From contig CAMFJP010000005.1 in NCBI GenBank assembly GCA_945957075.1, positions 1 through 21,973 on the forward strand: a stretch of DNA of 21,973 nucleotides, written 5' to 3'. The notes under the pieces were generated by a model. The model worked only from the letters and a program-made list of their open reading frames with translations. It was not told where the DNA came from and ran no database searches. The stretch is from an uncultured Chlamydiae bacterium (GTDB taxonomy: Bacteria; Chlamydiota; Chlamydiia; Chlamydiales; Rhabdochlamydiaceae). Both the position numbers and the translations under genes were made by a program. This document shows positions 1 through 9,042 of the stretch, one piece after another (the first letter of the stretch is position 1; every line of letters starts with the position of its first letter).

Positions 1-2032
1 CGTCTGGGTTTAGGCTTCTTAGGGTGTACTGATAGTCACCCATACTGGCAGTTGTCCCTACTTGCAGGTTGATTAGCGGTGTTGGTTTTAAAAAAGTTTG
101 GACGCCAGGATAGGTGTAAAACTTTTGATATAATTCTCGTACCATTTGCACGATTGGTGGGCGTTGTCCGTAGGGTTTTAAACGTATAAAAAAGAGCCCC
201 TGATTGTCTTCTGGATAGGCTCCAATTGAAAGAAAGGATTCAATGTTAGGGTTGTGCTGTAATTGTGCTCCTAGCTCTTCTTGATAGGCCATCATTTGAA
301 AGGTGGATGTTCCATCCTGCGCTTGGGTAAAGCCCTGAATAAAACTTAAATCATCGACTGGAAAAAAGTCTTTAGGAAGAGCGTGAAAGAGCCATAGGGT
401 TGCACCTACGCTACCAAGGCCTCCAATAAGGACAATGGATCTATGTTTTAGGATCCATACAAGGCTTTTTTCATAGTGTGATACAAGAAAATGGTTAAAT
501 TGTTCAGATAGACGCTCTAGTTTTGTTTTGTTTTCTAGAGCATGGGCTGGGGGAATAAGCCTACTGCATAGCGTAGAAGTTAAAGAGAGGGAAACGATTC
601 CTGAAATTAATACAGCAGACACAATGGTCACAGCAAATTCAAAAAATAGTCTGCCGACAATTCCTTCCATAAATAGCATGGGGATAAACACAGAGATGAG
701 ACAAGTTGTCATCGAAAGGATGGTAAAGCCAATTTCTTTCGAGCCTTCAAGGGCCGCTTGCATGGGCGAGGCGCCCAGTTCCACGTGGCGTACGATATTT
801 TCAAGCACTACAACAGCGTCGTCGACAAGAAAGCCAATGGAAAGGCTGATTGCAAGAAGAGAGAGGATATCAATGCTAAATCCTAAAATGCGCATGACGA
901 CAAATGTTCCCAAAATAGTGACTGGAAGTGCAAGGATGGGAATAAAGGTGTTGATTGGTCTACCGAGGTATAAAAAGATAATCACGATGACAAGTAGAAA
1001 GGCAACGCATACAGTGAGTTGTACATCATGCACAGACTCTTGGATAAACTCTGATTTATCGAAAATGGTATGAATTTCCATGGAGGCGGGGAGTTGCTTT
1101 TGCAAAGAGGGGAGCATAGAGTGCACGTTATCTATGATGCTAAGTGCATTGGCAAAGGGCTGTTTTTGTATGGCAAGCACAACAGTTGGCTGCTCGCTGT
1201 CTTTTGTAACATAGTGTGCAAAGTATTTATCGTTTTGTAGGCTGTCTAGGGCTCTTCCAAGGTCTTGTACGCGTACGGGGTTGCCGTTTTCTGATTTTAC
1301 GATTAGGGGAGCGTATCCTGCTGCTGTGTTGATTTGTCCGTCTGCTGTGATTGTAAATTCTCGATTGCCCCCAAACATGGTTCCTGTTGGGATGTTGACG
1401 TTATTTAATTCAATGCTATTTCCAAATTCATCAATACCAATATTTTTTGCGGCGAGTTTTTGGGGGTCGACTTGTAGGCGTACTGCAAAAGGTTCTCCAT
1501 AGATGACAACTTGTGAAACGCCATCGATAAGACTTAAGGGGATGCTAACGATATTATCTGCGTAGGCGTATAGATCTCCAAGGGTAAGAGTTGGGGATGT
1601 AAGCGCAAGAAAAAGAATGGGGGTGTCGGCTGGGTTTACCTTTTGGTAGGTTGGCGCGTAGGGTAGATCTTGAGGGAGCTGGGCCGAAGAGGCGCTGATT
1701 GCAGCTTGCACGTCGGCTGCAGCACCATCTAAATTTCGATCAAGATTAAATTGAAGCACAATTGTTGTAGATCCTGTTGTGCTTGTAGACGAGAGGGAGT
1801 TTAGGCCTTGGGCAGTTGTCAGCTCTTTTTCAAGAGGAGAGGTGACGCTATTTGCCATGGTTTGTGGATCTGCGCCCGGATAGCTTGCAGTCACTTGGAT
1901 CGTTGGATACTCAACGCTTGGGAGATCGCTGACAGGAAGAGCATTGTATGATAGGACTCCAAAGAAAAAAAGTGAGAGCATGACAAGCGAGGTCATGATG
2001 GGTCTTCGGATAAAAAGCGAGGATATGTTCAT
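1..2032 (-). CDS. RND efflux pump, inner-membrane permease (AcrB/MexB/MdtB type), 3' end beyond window
   Basis: Proton-driven inner-membrane pump of the HAE1 RND family, which expels drugs, detergents or other amphiphiles through a tripartite channel. About 677 codons are in the window; the C-terminal third lies beyond base 1. It begins MNISSLFIRRPIMT, the usual amphipathic start and first membrane helix of AcrB homologues. A large periplasmic porter region follows (about residues 30-335, with the family-typical PSVEYPTIQV). Helices TM2-TM4 come next, and TM4 carries the adjacent Asp404-Asp405 pair in FLVDDAVVVLENI, matching the AcrB proton-relay aspartates. The ATG overlaps the adaptor stop as ATGA (2032-2029), so translation is probably coupled. 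The frame is open throughout the visible part. Family assignment is very secure; the substrate cannot be read from the sequence. Confidence 0.95.
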   Translation of the reverse strand, partial: MNISSLFIRRPIMTSLVMLSLFFFGVLSYNALPVSDLPSVEYPTIQVTASYPGADPQTMANSVTSPLEKELTTAQGLNSLSSTSTTGSTTIVLQFNLDRNLDGAAADVQAAISASSAQLPQDLPYAPTYQKVNPADTPILFLALTSPTLTLGDLYAYADNIVSIPLSLIDGVSQVVIYGEPFAVRLQVDPQKLAAKNIGIDEFGNSIELNNVNIPTGTMFGGNREFTITADGQINTAAGYAPLIVKSENGNPVRVQDLGRALDSLQNDKYFAHYVTKDSEQPTVVLAIQKQPFANALSIIDNVHSMLPSLQKQLPASMEIHTIFDKSEFIQESVHDVQLTVCVAFLLVIVIIFLYLGRPINTFIPILALPVTILGTFVVMRILGFSIDILSLLAISLSIGFLVDDAVVVLENIVRHVELGASPMQAALEGSKEIGFTILSMTTCLISVFIPMLFMEGIVGRLFFEFAVTIVSAVLISGIVSLSLTSTLCSRLIPPAHALENKTKLERLSEQFNHFLVSHYEKSLVWILKHRSIVLIGGLGSVGATLWLFHALPKDFFPVDDLSFIQGFTQAQDGTSTFQMMAYQEELGAQLQHNPNIESFLSIGAYPEDNQGLFFIRLKPYGQRPPIVQMVRELYQKFYTYPGVQTFLKPTPLINLQVGTTASMGDYQYTLRSLNPD

Positions 2033-3117
2033 AAAGATCCTTGATCTTTTTGTACGGATACATGGGCCCCTGGATATAGGGCAAGTTGGCCTTTGAGGAC
2101 AACGGTTTCTCCGGGTGCAATGCCATTTTCGATAACGATAAAGTCATCTTCTGCTTGTCCTATAGAAACTGGGCGCATATCTACTGTGCTATCTTCTTTA
2201 ACAATAAAAACAAAATGTCCATTTTGTCCCACCTGTACAGCTTCTGAAGGGATTAAAATGGCATTTTTTTGTTCCCCAAGGAGAAGACGTACAACAACAA
2301 ATTCTCCTGGCCATAGATCATAAGTTTCATTTGGGAGCAACGCCTTTACAAGGATTGTGCCTGTATTTGTATCTACTTGATTGTTAATTAGACTAAGAGT
2401 TCCATCGAAAGCACAGCCTCTATCTTCATAGAGAAAGACGCGGACTTGTAGGGGGTGTTCTTTTTGTAGTTTTTGTATGGAGGGGAGATCTTTTTCTGGG
2501 ATGTAGAATACAGCTTTAATAGGTGCTATTTGATTGATTGTGACGATTGTATCTTGTCCGCCGCCTGTAACGTAGTTGCCAATATCGATCTGTAAATTGC
2601 CGGTCACGCAGTCAATAGGTGCTGTGATTGTGCAATAGCCTAGATTGATTTTTGCAGTTTCCACCTCTGCTTTATTTTGTTGTATGATGGCTTCGTCGAC
2701 AAGAACAGTTGTAAGGTATTGATCAAAATTTAATGGGGAGACAAAGTCCTCGCGTGCAAGTTGCGTGTATCTTGTAACCGTTTCTCTTGAGTATTGTAAG
2801 TTTGCAAGATTTTGCGCGAGAAGCCCTTCTGCTTTTTCTAAATTTGCAATGTAGGGTCTATTGTCAATAGTAGCAATAACGTCGCCTGCACGTAAAACAT
2901 CCCCTTCATTGAAAAGAACGCCTGTAATGATGCCGCTTACTTGCGGTTTGACATCGATTGTAATATTTGCCTCCATATGCCCTATATACTCTATGTATAG
3001 AGGGATGTCTTTAACCAGAGGTTTTACAACGCTAACAGGGGGTGGAGGTGGAGGAACATGGACATGTTTATTGCAGGCATATAAAAGACATAATAAAGCC
3101 ACTGGCGTTTTTTTCAT
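2029..3117 (-). CDS. RND efflux membrane-fusion (adaptor) lipoprotein, AcrA/MexA type
   Basis: Periplasmic adaptor linking the RND pump to the outer-membrane channel. The chosen ATG at 3117 gives 362 residues and a lipoprotein signal peptide, MKKTPVALLCLLYAC, with lipobox Cys15. A longer in-frame ORF from 3189 is open but would bury this signal and overlap the upstream gene. The start shares one base with the stop of the outer-membrane gene (TAATG), so the two are coupled. After the lipobox comes a run of six prolines (residues 22-27), a likely extended linker and a predicted EF-P-dependent stalling site. Then follow a biotinyl-lipoyl-like half (VKPQVSGIITGVLFNEGDV), an alpha-helical hairpin rich in Ala, Leu and Gln, the second lipoyl half (ITAPIDCVTG) and beta-barrel/membrane-proximal domains. 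The order matches HlyD/AcrA proteins. Confidence 0.93.
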   Translation of the reverse strand: MKKTPVALLCLLYACNKHVHVPPPPPPVSVVKPLVKDIPLYIEYIGHMEANITIDVKPQVSGIITGVLFNEGDVLRAGDVIATIDNRPYIANLEKAEGLLAQNLANLQYSRETVTRYTQLAREDFVSPLNFDQYLTTVLVDEAIIQQNKAEVETAKINLGYCTITAPIDCVTGNLQIDIGNYVTGGGQDTIVTINQIAPIKAVFYIPEKDLPSIQKLQKEHPLQVRVFLYEDRGCAFDGTLSLINNQVDTNTGTILVKALLPNETYDLWPGEFVVVRLLLGEQKNAILIPSEAVQVGQNGHFVFIVKEDSTVDMRPVSIGQAEDDFIVIENGIAPGETVVLKGQLALYPGAHVSVQKDQGSL

Positions 3118-4544
3118 TATGGGGCCTCTTGTTGTGGCTCTGATAGGGAGCCGGTTGCATAGGCAAGAGAGGTGAGCGATGTAAACCATTGTTGTCTTGA
3201 GCTGACATCTTGTGCTCTTGCCGATGCTAGGGAGCTTTGGGCAGAGACGAGATTTGTAATGGTATTGACACCTTGCTTGTATTGTTCTAGTACAACTTTA
3301 TATTGTTGAAGAGATGAGGCTAGAAAGGCGCATGCAAATTGTACGGTATCTCTTGCTGTATATACGCTTGTATATGAGGTCATGATGTCTTGAATGACAT
3401 TAAGTCTTGTTTGCACAAGCTGCGCCTCTGCAAGTTCTTTGGTTGCTTGCGCTTCACGCACCTGATTAAGATTGGAAAATCCTGTAAAGATGGGGAGGGA
3501 GAGGGAGAGCGCTGTTGTAAAGTCGTAGTGGTCATTTTGCCATCCTGTGTAGGTGGTTTGACCATAGTTTAAAGAATAGGAAAGAGTTGGCCAAAATTGT
3601 CTTTTTGCTGCTAAAAGGCTCTCTTCTTTTGAGCGTACATTGGCCTCAGAAGCTAAAAGATCGGGTCTTTGCTTTAGCGCAAGTTCCATCAGCTGGTCGA
3701 CATCTTGTAGCATGCCTGTATCGGGATCAACGCTCGGCATGCGTTCTAGATTGATCGGAAAATCCGCTGCAAGTCCCATATCCGATAGCAATTGCGCATA
3801 GGCGTTTTCTACTTGTTGGCGCTGGGTTGTTAATTGAATGGCCGTTTGCAGCATTTGTGTACGGGCTTGAAGGACATCGGAGATGTCGTTCACGCCTGTA
3901 TTAAAACCAACAGATGCAGCCTCTAGGGTTGTTTGCGCAGTGACAAGGTCCTCTTCATTTGCAATTAGAAGCTCTTTTTGGTAGAGGTAGTTGTAGTAAT
4001 CATCCGTCACTGTTTGGATAAGCGATTGTAGGGTGGAGTTGTGCGTCCAATCTGAAAAGTAGAGGGCGTATCTTGCAGCCTCACTTGTGGCTCTTTGCTG
4101 GCCAAAATCTAGGACTGTATAGGATAATGAGAGCTGTGGTCCCCATGTGCTAAGGTAGAGGATGCTGCTTGTTAAAGATCCAACGCTTGGCCCACTCAGA
4201 CTCCGAGATCTATTCCAGGAATAGGTCCCGTTAATGGTTGGAAAGTCTGTACTTTGTGTTTGGGCGTAGTTTGCAGCCGCTTGTCTAGCACTTGCCCAAG
4301 ATTGACCTGTTTGCGGACTGTTTTGCAGGGCGACGTCGATGACCTCAGCTAGAGTTAGTGGCTCTTGTCCCTCTGGTTTAATGGGGTCCCATTTGACGCA
4401 GGATAGTTTTACTTTTTTTGGGGGTTTCCATGTGGTGCTTGAGGTGCGTGGGGCACCCTCCCACGGGTCTATGACCAAGCGGTTTGAGTAACAACCCCCG
4501 CATAGCACGCAGATAGTCAGCAAAACACAGGTTTTTCTTCCCAT
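3117..4544 (-). CDS. Outer-membrane efflux lipoprotein, TolC/OprM (NodT) type
   Basis: Outer-membrane channel of the tripartite RND system, 475 residues, the usual size for OprM-type proteins. The N-terminus MGRKTCVLLTICVLCGGC is a lipoprotein signal peptide with lipobox LCGGC and Cys18 as the acylated residue, which fixes the start at 4544. The rest has two TolC-type repeats of long helices with short strands, including LTLAEVIDVALQNSP near residue 65 and LMELALKQRPDLLASEANV near 285, both characteristic of the OEP family. It is the first gene of the efflux operon and is followed by adaptor and pump with overlapping ends. No Shine-Dalgarno sequence is visible, and a strong promoter ends only 7 bases before the ATG, so the mRNA may be leaderless. 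Confidence 0.93.
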   Translation of the reverse strand: MGRKTCVLLTICVLCGGCYSNRLVIDPWEGAPRTSSTTWKPPKKVKLSCVKWDPIKPEGQEPLTLAEVIDVALQNSPQTGQSWASARQAAANYAQTQSTDFPTINGTYSWNRSRSLSGPSVGSLTSSILYLSTWGPQLSLSYTVLDFGQQRATSEAARYALYFSDWTHNSTLQSLIQTVTDDYYNYLYQKELLIANEEDLVTAQTTLEAASVGFNTGVNDISDVLQARTQMLQTAIQLTTQRQQVENAYAQLLSDMGLAADFPINLERMPSVDPDTGMLQDVDQLMELALKQRPDLLASEANVRSKEESLLAAKRQFWPTLSYSLNYGQTTYTGWQNDHYDFTTALSLSLPIFTGFSNLNQVREAQATKELAEAQLVQTRLNVIQDIMTSYTSVYTARDTVQFACAFLASSLQQYKVVLEQYKQGVNTITNLVSAQSSLASARAQDVSSRQQWFTSLTSLAYATGSLSEPQQEAP

Positions 4545-4551
4545 GAAGTGG

Positions 4552-4579
4552 AGTATCTAGATTATTGGTTTTTTGTCAA
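4552..4579 (-). promoter_or_regulatory. Predicted sigma-70-type promoter of the efflux operon
   Basis: Read on the minus strand, a perfect -35 hexamer TTGACA (4579-4574), a 16-base spacer and a -10 GATACT (4557-4552, four of six consensus bases) fill most of the 44-base gap between the AsmA-like gene and the efflux operon. Only 7 bases separate the -10 from the ATG at 4544, so initiation at the normal distance would fall on or next to the start codon. Confidence 0.55.
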
Positions 4580-4588
4580 AAAAACATT

Positions 4589-7500
4589 TTAACGGATAGC
4601 TTTGAATAGTTGTTTTAGTGGTTTGTCATGGGGATGGATGGTTTTTTTGTGTTGGCTGTGGGAGGTCCTCTTGTCTGTGTTTTCCCAGGGGAATGGTTTT
4701 TTGGCGGGGGGCGCTTTTTCGTTCGCATCAGGGAGTGTCCCTAGGGAGTTGAGCACTTCGCCAAAAAGCGCGCCAGCTGGCCCGCCTGTAATAGCGCCGG
4801 CTAGAGCCTTTTGCTGCCAGGCGAGTAGAAGGGCAATTTTTGCGGTAGCGCTGCTTGCATTAATGCGCACATCGTCCATGGGGCCTTTCATGGGGATTCT
4901 TAGGACGTAATCCTTTGGGAGACCTTTAATACCAAAGGAGTGTTTAAGGCAATCTGCTGTAAGTCCAAGCGTCATATCCACAAAATCTTGAACTAGGTTG
5001 AGGGAACCCCATAGTGCCACGTCATAGGTGTCTGCGATGAGAATTTCTGTTCGTTCAAGATCGATAACCCCTTTTTCGATACGGCAATCTGCGGGAGCAA
5101 ACCATAGGTCGAGTTTGTCTTGGGCTCGCTTTTGAGATTTAAGGAGTCCCAGGGCGATGTTAATGTTGCCTTCATTGCGGCAAGAGAGCTTTCCAAGTTC
5201 GATGTGCATGTGGGGGATCGATAGGGCACTTGGGTCAAAGGAGGTAATGGGGATGTAGACTCCTTGTGGGTCGATACTCAGGGAAATGGGGTGCTCGGCT
5301 GTAATAGAGGAGATAGAAAAGAGGTTAATTTCTTTAAGGAGGAGCTCACTTAACTTTTCGGTGAGTTGACATTGGGCATAGAAGGGCTCTTCTAATGTTA
5401 GTGCGCCTTGGTTTAAAGATCCTGAGGTGTGGATATGCGATAGAGGTGAGGAGAGGTTGCATGAAAAGGGGCCATTTTTGTTGTATATCGAGGCTTTAAT
5501 TGTCCCGCTGCAGCTCCCGCCAAGGAGAGCCGAAAACAGATCGTCATAGCCGTAACAATGGGATGCAATGTCAAGAACAGCAGAAGGAAATCCTGTAAGA
5601 TCTATTAGTGCATCCGTAGAGGCAGTTTTTTCATCCCAAGTTACATGTGCTTGCAGCGATCCTTTTTGCTTTTCATTGTGTATGACTGTATTTACTTGGA
5701 TGCTAAGGGGACCATCTGCTTGAGTGTGCTCTAGGCTGCATATAGCGCTATTTACACTTAGCTGAGCGCTTTGTGTTTTAAATTCTGTTGGTTGTAATTC
5801 GGCTTTTAGAGAGAAGGTGCTCTCTTTCCAATCGCCTATACGACTTGGCAGGCGGTCTAGTATTCCATGGCCGCTATGTGTAAACAATAGGGGCATGGCA
5901 AGTTGGGATACTGTGATATGAAGAGAGGGGGGCGCTGTCCATTTGATAGAGGGAAGGGGAATTTCTATAAGGTTGATTTCCAAAGAAGGGTTTTCGATGT
6001 GTAAAAGATTATTGCTAATGACAAGTGAGCCTTTCATATAGCCTTGGGAGAACGTGCCCTTGATGTCACAGGTCTGTTTGGAGATGGTGCTGTCTAAGGA
6101 AAGTGAGCCGCTTAAAGGGCTGCCGAGCAAAGGGAGTGAGAGGTCTTTTGTTGGGGGTAGGTTTTCTGCTTGGATATGTGCTTTGATATGCGCATCAGAA
6201 AAATCCAATAGAGGTGAGGTGTTAAAGTCGTCTAGATCTGCATGCACTATAATAGATCCTTCATTGATATGGGCTGATCCATCTAAAATGCACCGTTTTT
6301 TTGCTCTATTAAAATCGATGCTTGCTTGTATGTTAGAAAAGCAATCGAAAGAGGGTGAGTGCATATGTGCTTTGAGAACCCCCTCTTTCCATTCTGAAGA
6401 GATAAGGAAATTCCCATACATTTTTTTATAGGCGACGCCTAGTGTCATTTTGTGCATTGTCTCGATATCGATACCGAGGGATAGGGGGATGACTGTAAAA
6501 TGGGATTCTCCTTTTAATACTAGATTTTTGTAGTCCTCTAATGAGGGGATATGCAATTCATTGATTTTCACTGTGCCCCCAAGATAACGCTCTGATGTTA
6601 TGGTAAGGGGAGAGTCTAGGGTGAGCGCTGTGTTCCATGTAAGTAAAACTGGGGAAAGGGCAAAGTCTTTTCCTTCCGCTGAAAGGGAGAGATGGACTTT
6701 TTCCTGCAGAGTTTCGATGTTGAGGTTGAGGTTGTTTAAGGATAGATCTGAAAACTCTAGGTTCTGCAAGGTGGCTGTCGCTTGTAGGGCGCTTTTTTTC
6801 CAATCGTTTAGAGGAAGGTGTAGATTTGCCATATCTATGCGTACATAGCCCAGCTGCTGGAGGCCTATTTTTTCGAGGAAAGGAAGGTTGTAGTAGAGTC
6901 CCTCTAATGCCTTTTCGGATAAGGATAGAGTGCAAGAGGCTGGTTTTTGTAACTGGATTGTGTTGCTTTCTAAAAGTGCTTGCGCGCTTAGTGCAAAATT
7001 CTGTGATGTCGCTTCAATGCTTGCAATGGATTTGTCTTCTTGATACCTAAGTGAGCAAGAAAGATCTAGGAGCTCATCTGGTTCTAGAAAGGGGACGCTA
7101 TCTAGATTTAATTTTGCTGTTAGATCCTGAGAATCATAGGTGCCCTCTAGCCCGATATGTCCTGTATGTCCTTTCCATATAGTAGTAGAAGAGGCTGTGA
7201 TATTGAGGTTTTGTAGTCTTTTTACATGTAGAGAGATGTTTTTAAATACAACGGTGTCATTTTCAAAAAAATGGCACACGATATATCCCCCTTCGATTGT
7301 CGATGTTTTAAGAAAGGAGAGGCTACTTTTTTTAGAGGGTTGTAGTTTCCAAAGGATCAGATCCCATAGGGAGGTGTCGGTGATAATAGTGTCGCAGCTG
7401 TAGCGCATTTGTCCTGTTTCATCAAAGAGAGAGAGAGTTTCTGCAGATTGCATTCCAAACCAGCTGAGATGGACATTGTGGGCTTTAATGTGTTTGGACC

Positions 7501-7612
7501 ACCCGCTTTCAATAAAGAAAGAGGCAAGTTGCGGCCCACACCCTATAATAGCTGCTAATGCTCCAAGGCTTAAGTAAAAGGGAGTCTTACGTTTTTTCCG
7601 ATTCGACGGCAT
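4589..7612 (-). CDS. Large AsmA-like/TamB-like envelope protein
   Basis: I do not recognise a named gene; the build resembles AsmA/YhdP/TamB-type proteins, which are anchored by one N-terminal helix and form long beta-rich periplasmic bridges thought to move lipids to the outer membrane. The protein has about 1007 residues. A basic stretch (NRKKRK) precedes one hydrophobic helix at about residues 10-33. A long repetitive body of alternating polar and hydrophobic short strands follows (many L-x-L-x patterns). Near the C-terminus are an AsmA-like segment (MKGPMDDVRINA), an Ala/Gly-rich hydrophobic stretch (AGAITGGPAGALFGEVL) and a basic tail. The ATG at 7612 lies 10 bases after AGGAG; a TTG at 7618 is the alternative start. 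The 5' end overlaps the cyclase gene by about 26 bases, suggesting co-transcription with it. The superfamily call is moderate; the lipid-transport role is inference. Confidence 0.7.
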   Translation of the reverse strand: MPSNRKKRKTPFYLSLGALAAIIGCGPQLASFFIESGWSKHIKAHNVHLSWFGMQSAETLSLFDETGQMRYSCDTIITDTSLWDLILWKLQPSKKSSLSFLKTSTIEGGYIVCHFFENDTVVFKNISLHVKRLQNLNITASSTTIWKGHTGHIGLEGTYDSQDLTAKLNLDSVPFLEPDELLDLSCSLRYQEDKSIASIEATSQNFALSAQALLESNTIQLQKPASCTLSLSEKALEGLYYNLPFLEKIGLQQLGYVRIDMANLHLPLNDWKKSALQATATLQNLEFSDLSLNNLNLNIETLQEKVHLSLSAEGKDFALSPVLLTWNTALTLDSPLTITSERYLGGTVKINELHIPSLEDYKNLVLKGESHFTVIPLSLGIDIETMHKMTLGVAYKKMYGNFLISSEWKEGVLKAHMHSPSFDCFSNIQASIDFNRAKKRCILDGSAHINEGSIIVHADLDDFNTSPLLDFSDAHIKAHIQAENLPPTKDLSLPLLGSPLSGSLSLDSTISKQTCDIKGTFSQGYMKGSLVISNNLLHIENPSLEINLIEIPLPSIKWTAPPSLHITVSQLAMPLLFTHSGHGILDRLPSRIGDWKESTFSLKAELQPTEFKTQSAQLSVNSAICSLEHTQADGPLSIQVNTVIHNEKQKGSLQAHVTWDEKTASTDALIDLTGFPSAVLDIASHCYGYDDLFSALLGGSCSGTIKASIYNKNGPFSCNLSSPLSHIHTSGSLNQGALTLEEPFYAQCQLTEKLSELLLKEINLFSISSITAEHPISLSIDPQGVYIPITSFDPSALSIPHMHIELGKLSCRNEGNINIALGLLKSQKRAQDKLDLWFAPADCRIEKGVIDLERTEILIADTYDVALWGSLNLVQDFVDMTLGLTADCLKHSFGIKGLPKDYVLRIPMKGPMDDVRINASSATAKIALLLAWQQKALAGAITGGPAGALFGEVLNSLGTLPDANEKAPPAKKPFPWENTDKRTSHSQHKKTIHPHDKPLKQLFKAIR

Positions 7613-9038
7613 ATGCAATGATCTCCTCTGTTCTTCCTGGTAGGGTAATGGGGCCTAGTTTGGTTGCCTGGAATACGTTTTGTGCACCTGCAAAGGTTGT
7701 TTCGCTGAGCAAAATAGGTACTTTGTATGTTTTTGTTGCTTGTTCAAGTCGTGATGCAATATTTACGTTATCGCCAATGGCTGTATATTCCATCCGTTTT
7801 TCAGATCCCATGGTTCCCATGACGACGTATCCTGTGTGTATGCCAATTCCAATATGCAAACGGGGCTTTCCTTCAGATTCCCATTTATCTCCAAGCTCTT
7901 TTACCTTTTTTTGCATGGCAAGAGCTGCGCGTATGGCATTTGTTTCTTGCTCTGGATCTTCAAGAGGAGCGCCAAATTCTACCATCATCCCATCTCCAAT
8001 GAATTTATCTAATGTTCCGTTATAGCTAAATACAATATCGATCATTGCACTGAAATATTCATTTAGAATGGATACAGTTTCATGAGGATCTAGGGTCTCT
8101 GCAAGGCGTGTAAATTGTCTAATATCGGAAAAAAGAATGGTCACTTTTCGCTTTTCACTAGAGAGTTGTCCAGATAGTCCTTTGGTAAGGAGAATATCAA
8201 AGACACCTTTAGATACATATCTTGCAAAGCCTCCTTTTAGCCGCTCTCTTTCTTGCAATCCTTTGCACATAGAACGAATGGCCGAAGCAAGATCTTGAAA
8301 TTCGTCTTTGCTATCCAAGGTGATTTCTACATCAAGATCGCCTTGTGTGATTTTTTCTACAGCTGCGCACAAAGTATAAAGGGAATGAGCGGCTCTACGT
8401 GATAAGATAAAGGCAAGTAAAATAGCTATGAGCAAAGAAATGCTAAGAGCGATCAGAGCAAATTTTCCAAGTCTTGCAATCCTGATATGGATTTCGCTTG
8501 CGCTAAGATCAAGGCCAAGCGTTGCTACATACTCACCCTGTGGATTCCAGATCGGAACAAATACACTAAGCCAGCTGCCCCATCTATCTGTGATGAGGTG
8601 GTCTGGCGCATACACTTCGTCTAGATGTTGAAGGATGCCAATGTCTGCAGCTTCAAAATAATGTTCGCCTGGATGAGAGCGGTGCCTTGGATTTGGATGT
8701 GCATCAACAAGAAAGACCATGCTGTCTTGATGATGTGGATCTGGCCTAATGATATAGATGTATTTAAGGGCAATATTTTGTTGTCTATTTTCATCTCGTA
8801 CTTTTAACAGAGCATCGTGAATTTTTAAAAAAGCCGGAGAATTTTCATTCCCTTGAGAGGATAAAAGATCTTCAGTGTTAATAAAGCCAGCTGTCGTAAT
8901 TCCAATTGCTGTGGCTTTACTTCGAACCTGTTGCATAACAAGGTGCTTTGTTTCGATATAAAAGATGCCAAGAGAGATAAGCACTGTAACAAAACATGCA
9001 ATTGCAAGTGAAAGATAGAGTTTTAGCCTGTAGTTCAT
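7587..9038 (-). CDS. Membrane-bound sensory class III adenylate cyclase (Cache-like + HAMP + cyclase)
   Basis: Converts ATP to cyclic AMP in response to an extracytoplasmic signal. From the ATG at 9038 it has 483 residues. Helix TM1 spans about 5-28; an extracytoplasmic sensor region about 30-190 has a Cache-like pattern (YIYIIRPDP, then FVPIWNPQGEYVATLGLDLS); TM2 spans about 193-213; a HAMP-like linker follows to about 260; and the catalytic domain covers 298-483. The catalytic domain keeps both metal aspartates (Asp305 in LFSDIRQFT, Asp349 in DKFIGDGMM), the adenine-specifying Lys345, and Asn426 and Arg430 (NIASR) that stabilise the transition state. The second purine-specifying position is Thr419 rather than Asp, as in class IIIb cyclases, so adenylate rather than guanylate activity is expected. 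It starts 4 bases after the NtrC-like gene stop. An in-frame TTG at 9065 would add nine residues; I prefer the ATG directly before the membrane helix. Confidence 0.9.
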   Translation of the reverse strand: MNYRLKLYLSLAIACFVTVLISLGIFYIETKHLVMQQVRSKATAIGITTAGFINTEDLLSSQGNENSPAFLKIHDALLKVRDENRQQNIALKYIYIIRPDPHHQDSMVFLVDAHPNPRHRSHPGEHYFEAADIGILQHLDEVYAPDHLITDRWGSWLSVFVPIWNPQGEYVATLGLDLSASEIHIRIARLGKFALIALSISLLIAILLAFILSRRAAHSLYTLCAAVEKITQGDLDVEITLDSKDEFQDLASAIRSMCKGLQERERLKGGFARYVSKGVFDILLTKGLSGQLSSEKRKVTILFSDIRQFTRLAETLDPHETVSILNEYFSAMIDIVFSYNGTLDKFIGDGMMVEFGAPLEDPEQETNAIRAALAMQKKVKELGDKWESEGKPRLHIGIGIHTGYVVMGTMGSEKRMEYTAIGDNVNIASRLEQATKTYKVPILLSETTFAGAQNVFQATKLGPITLPGRTEEIIAYAVESEKT

Positions 9039-9042
9039 AAAA

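Noticed and set aside
528..1502. Plus-strand open frames of 181 and 73 codons
   Set aside because: They lie opposite the intact RND permease, whose minus-strand translation matches AcrB-type proteins over its whole visible length.
3118..3189. Longer start for the RND adaptor
   Set aside because: It would hide the lipoprotein signal peptide and overlap the outer-membrane gene; the ATG at 3117 overlaps that gene's stop codon in a typical coupled arrangement.
5240..7500. Repetitive composition in the AsmA-like gene considered as nucleotide tandem repeats
   Set aside because: The repetition is at the level of alternating residues in beta strands; no exact DNA repeat unit was seen.
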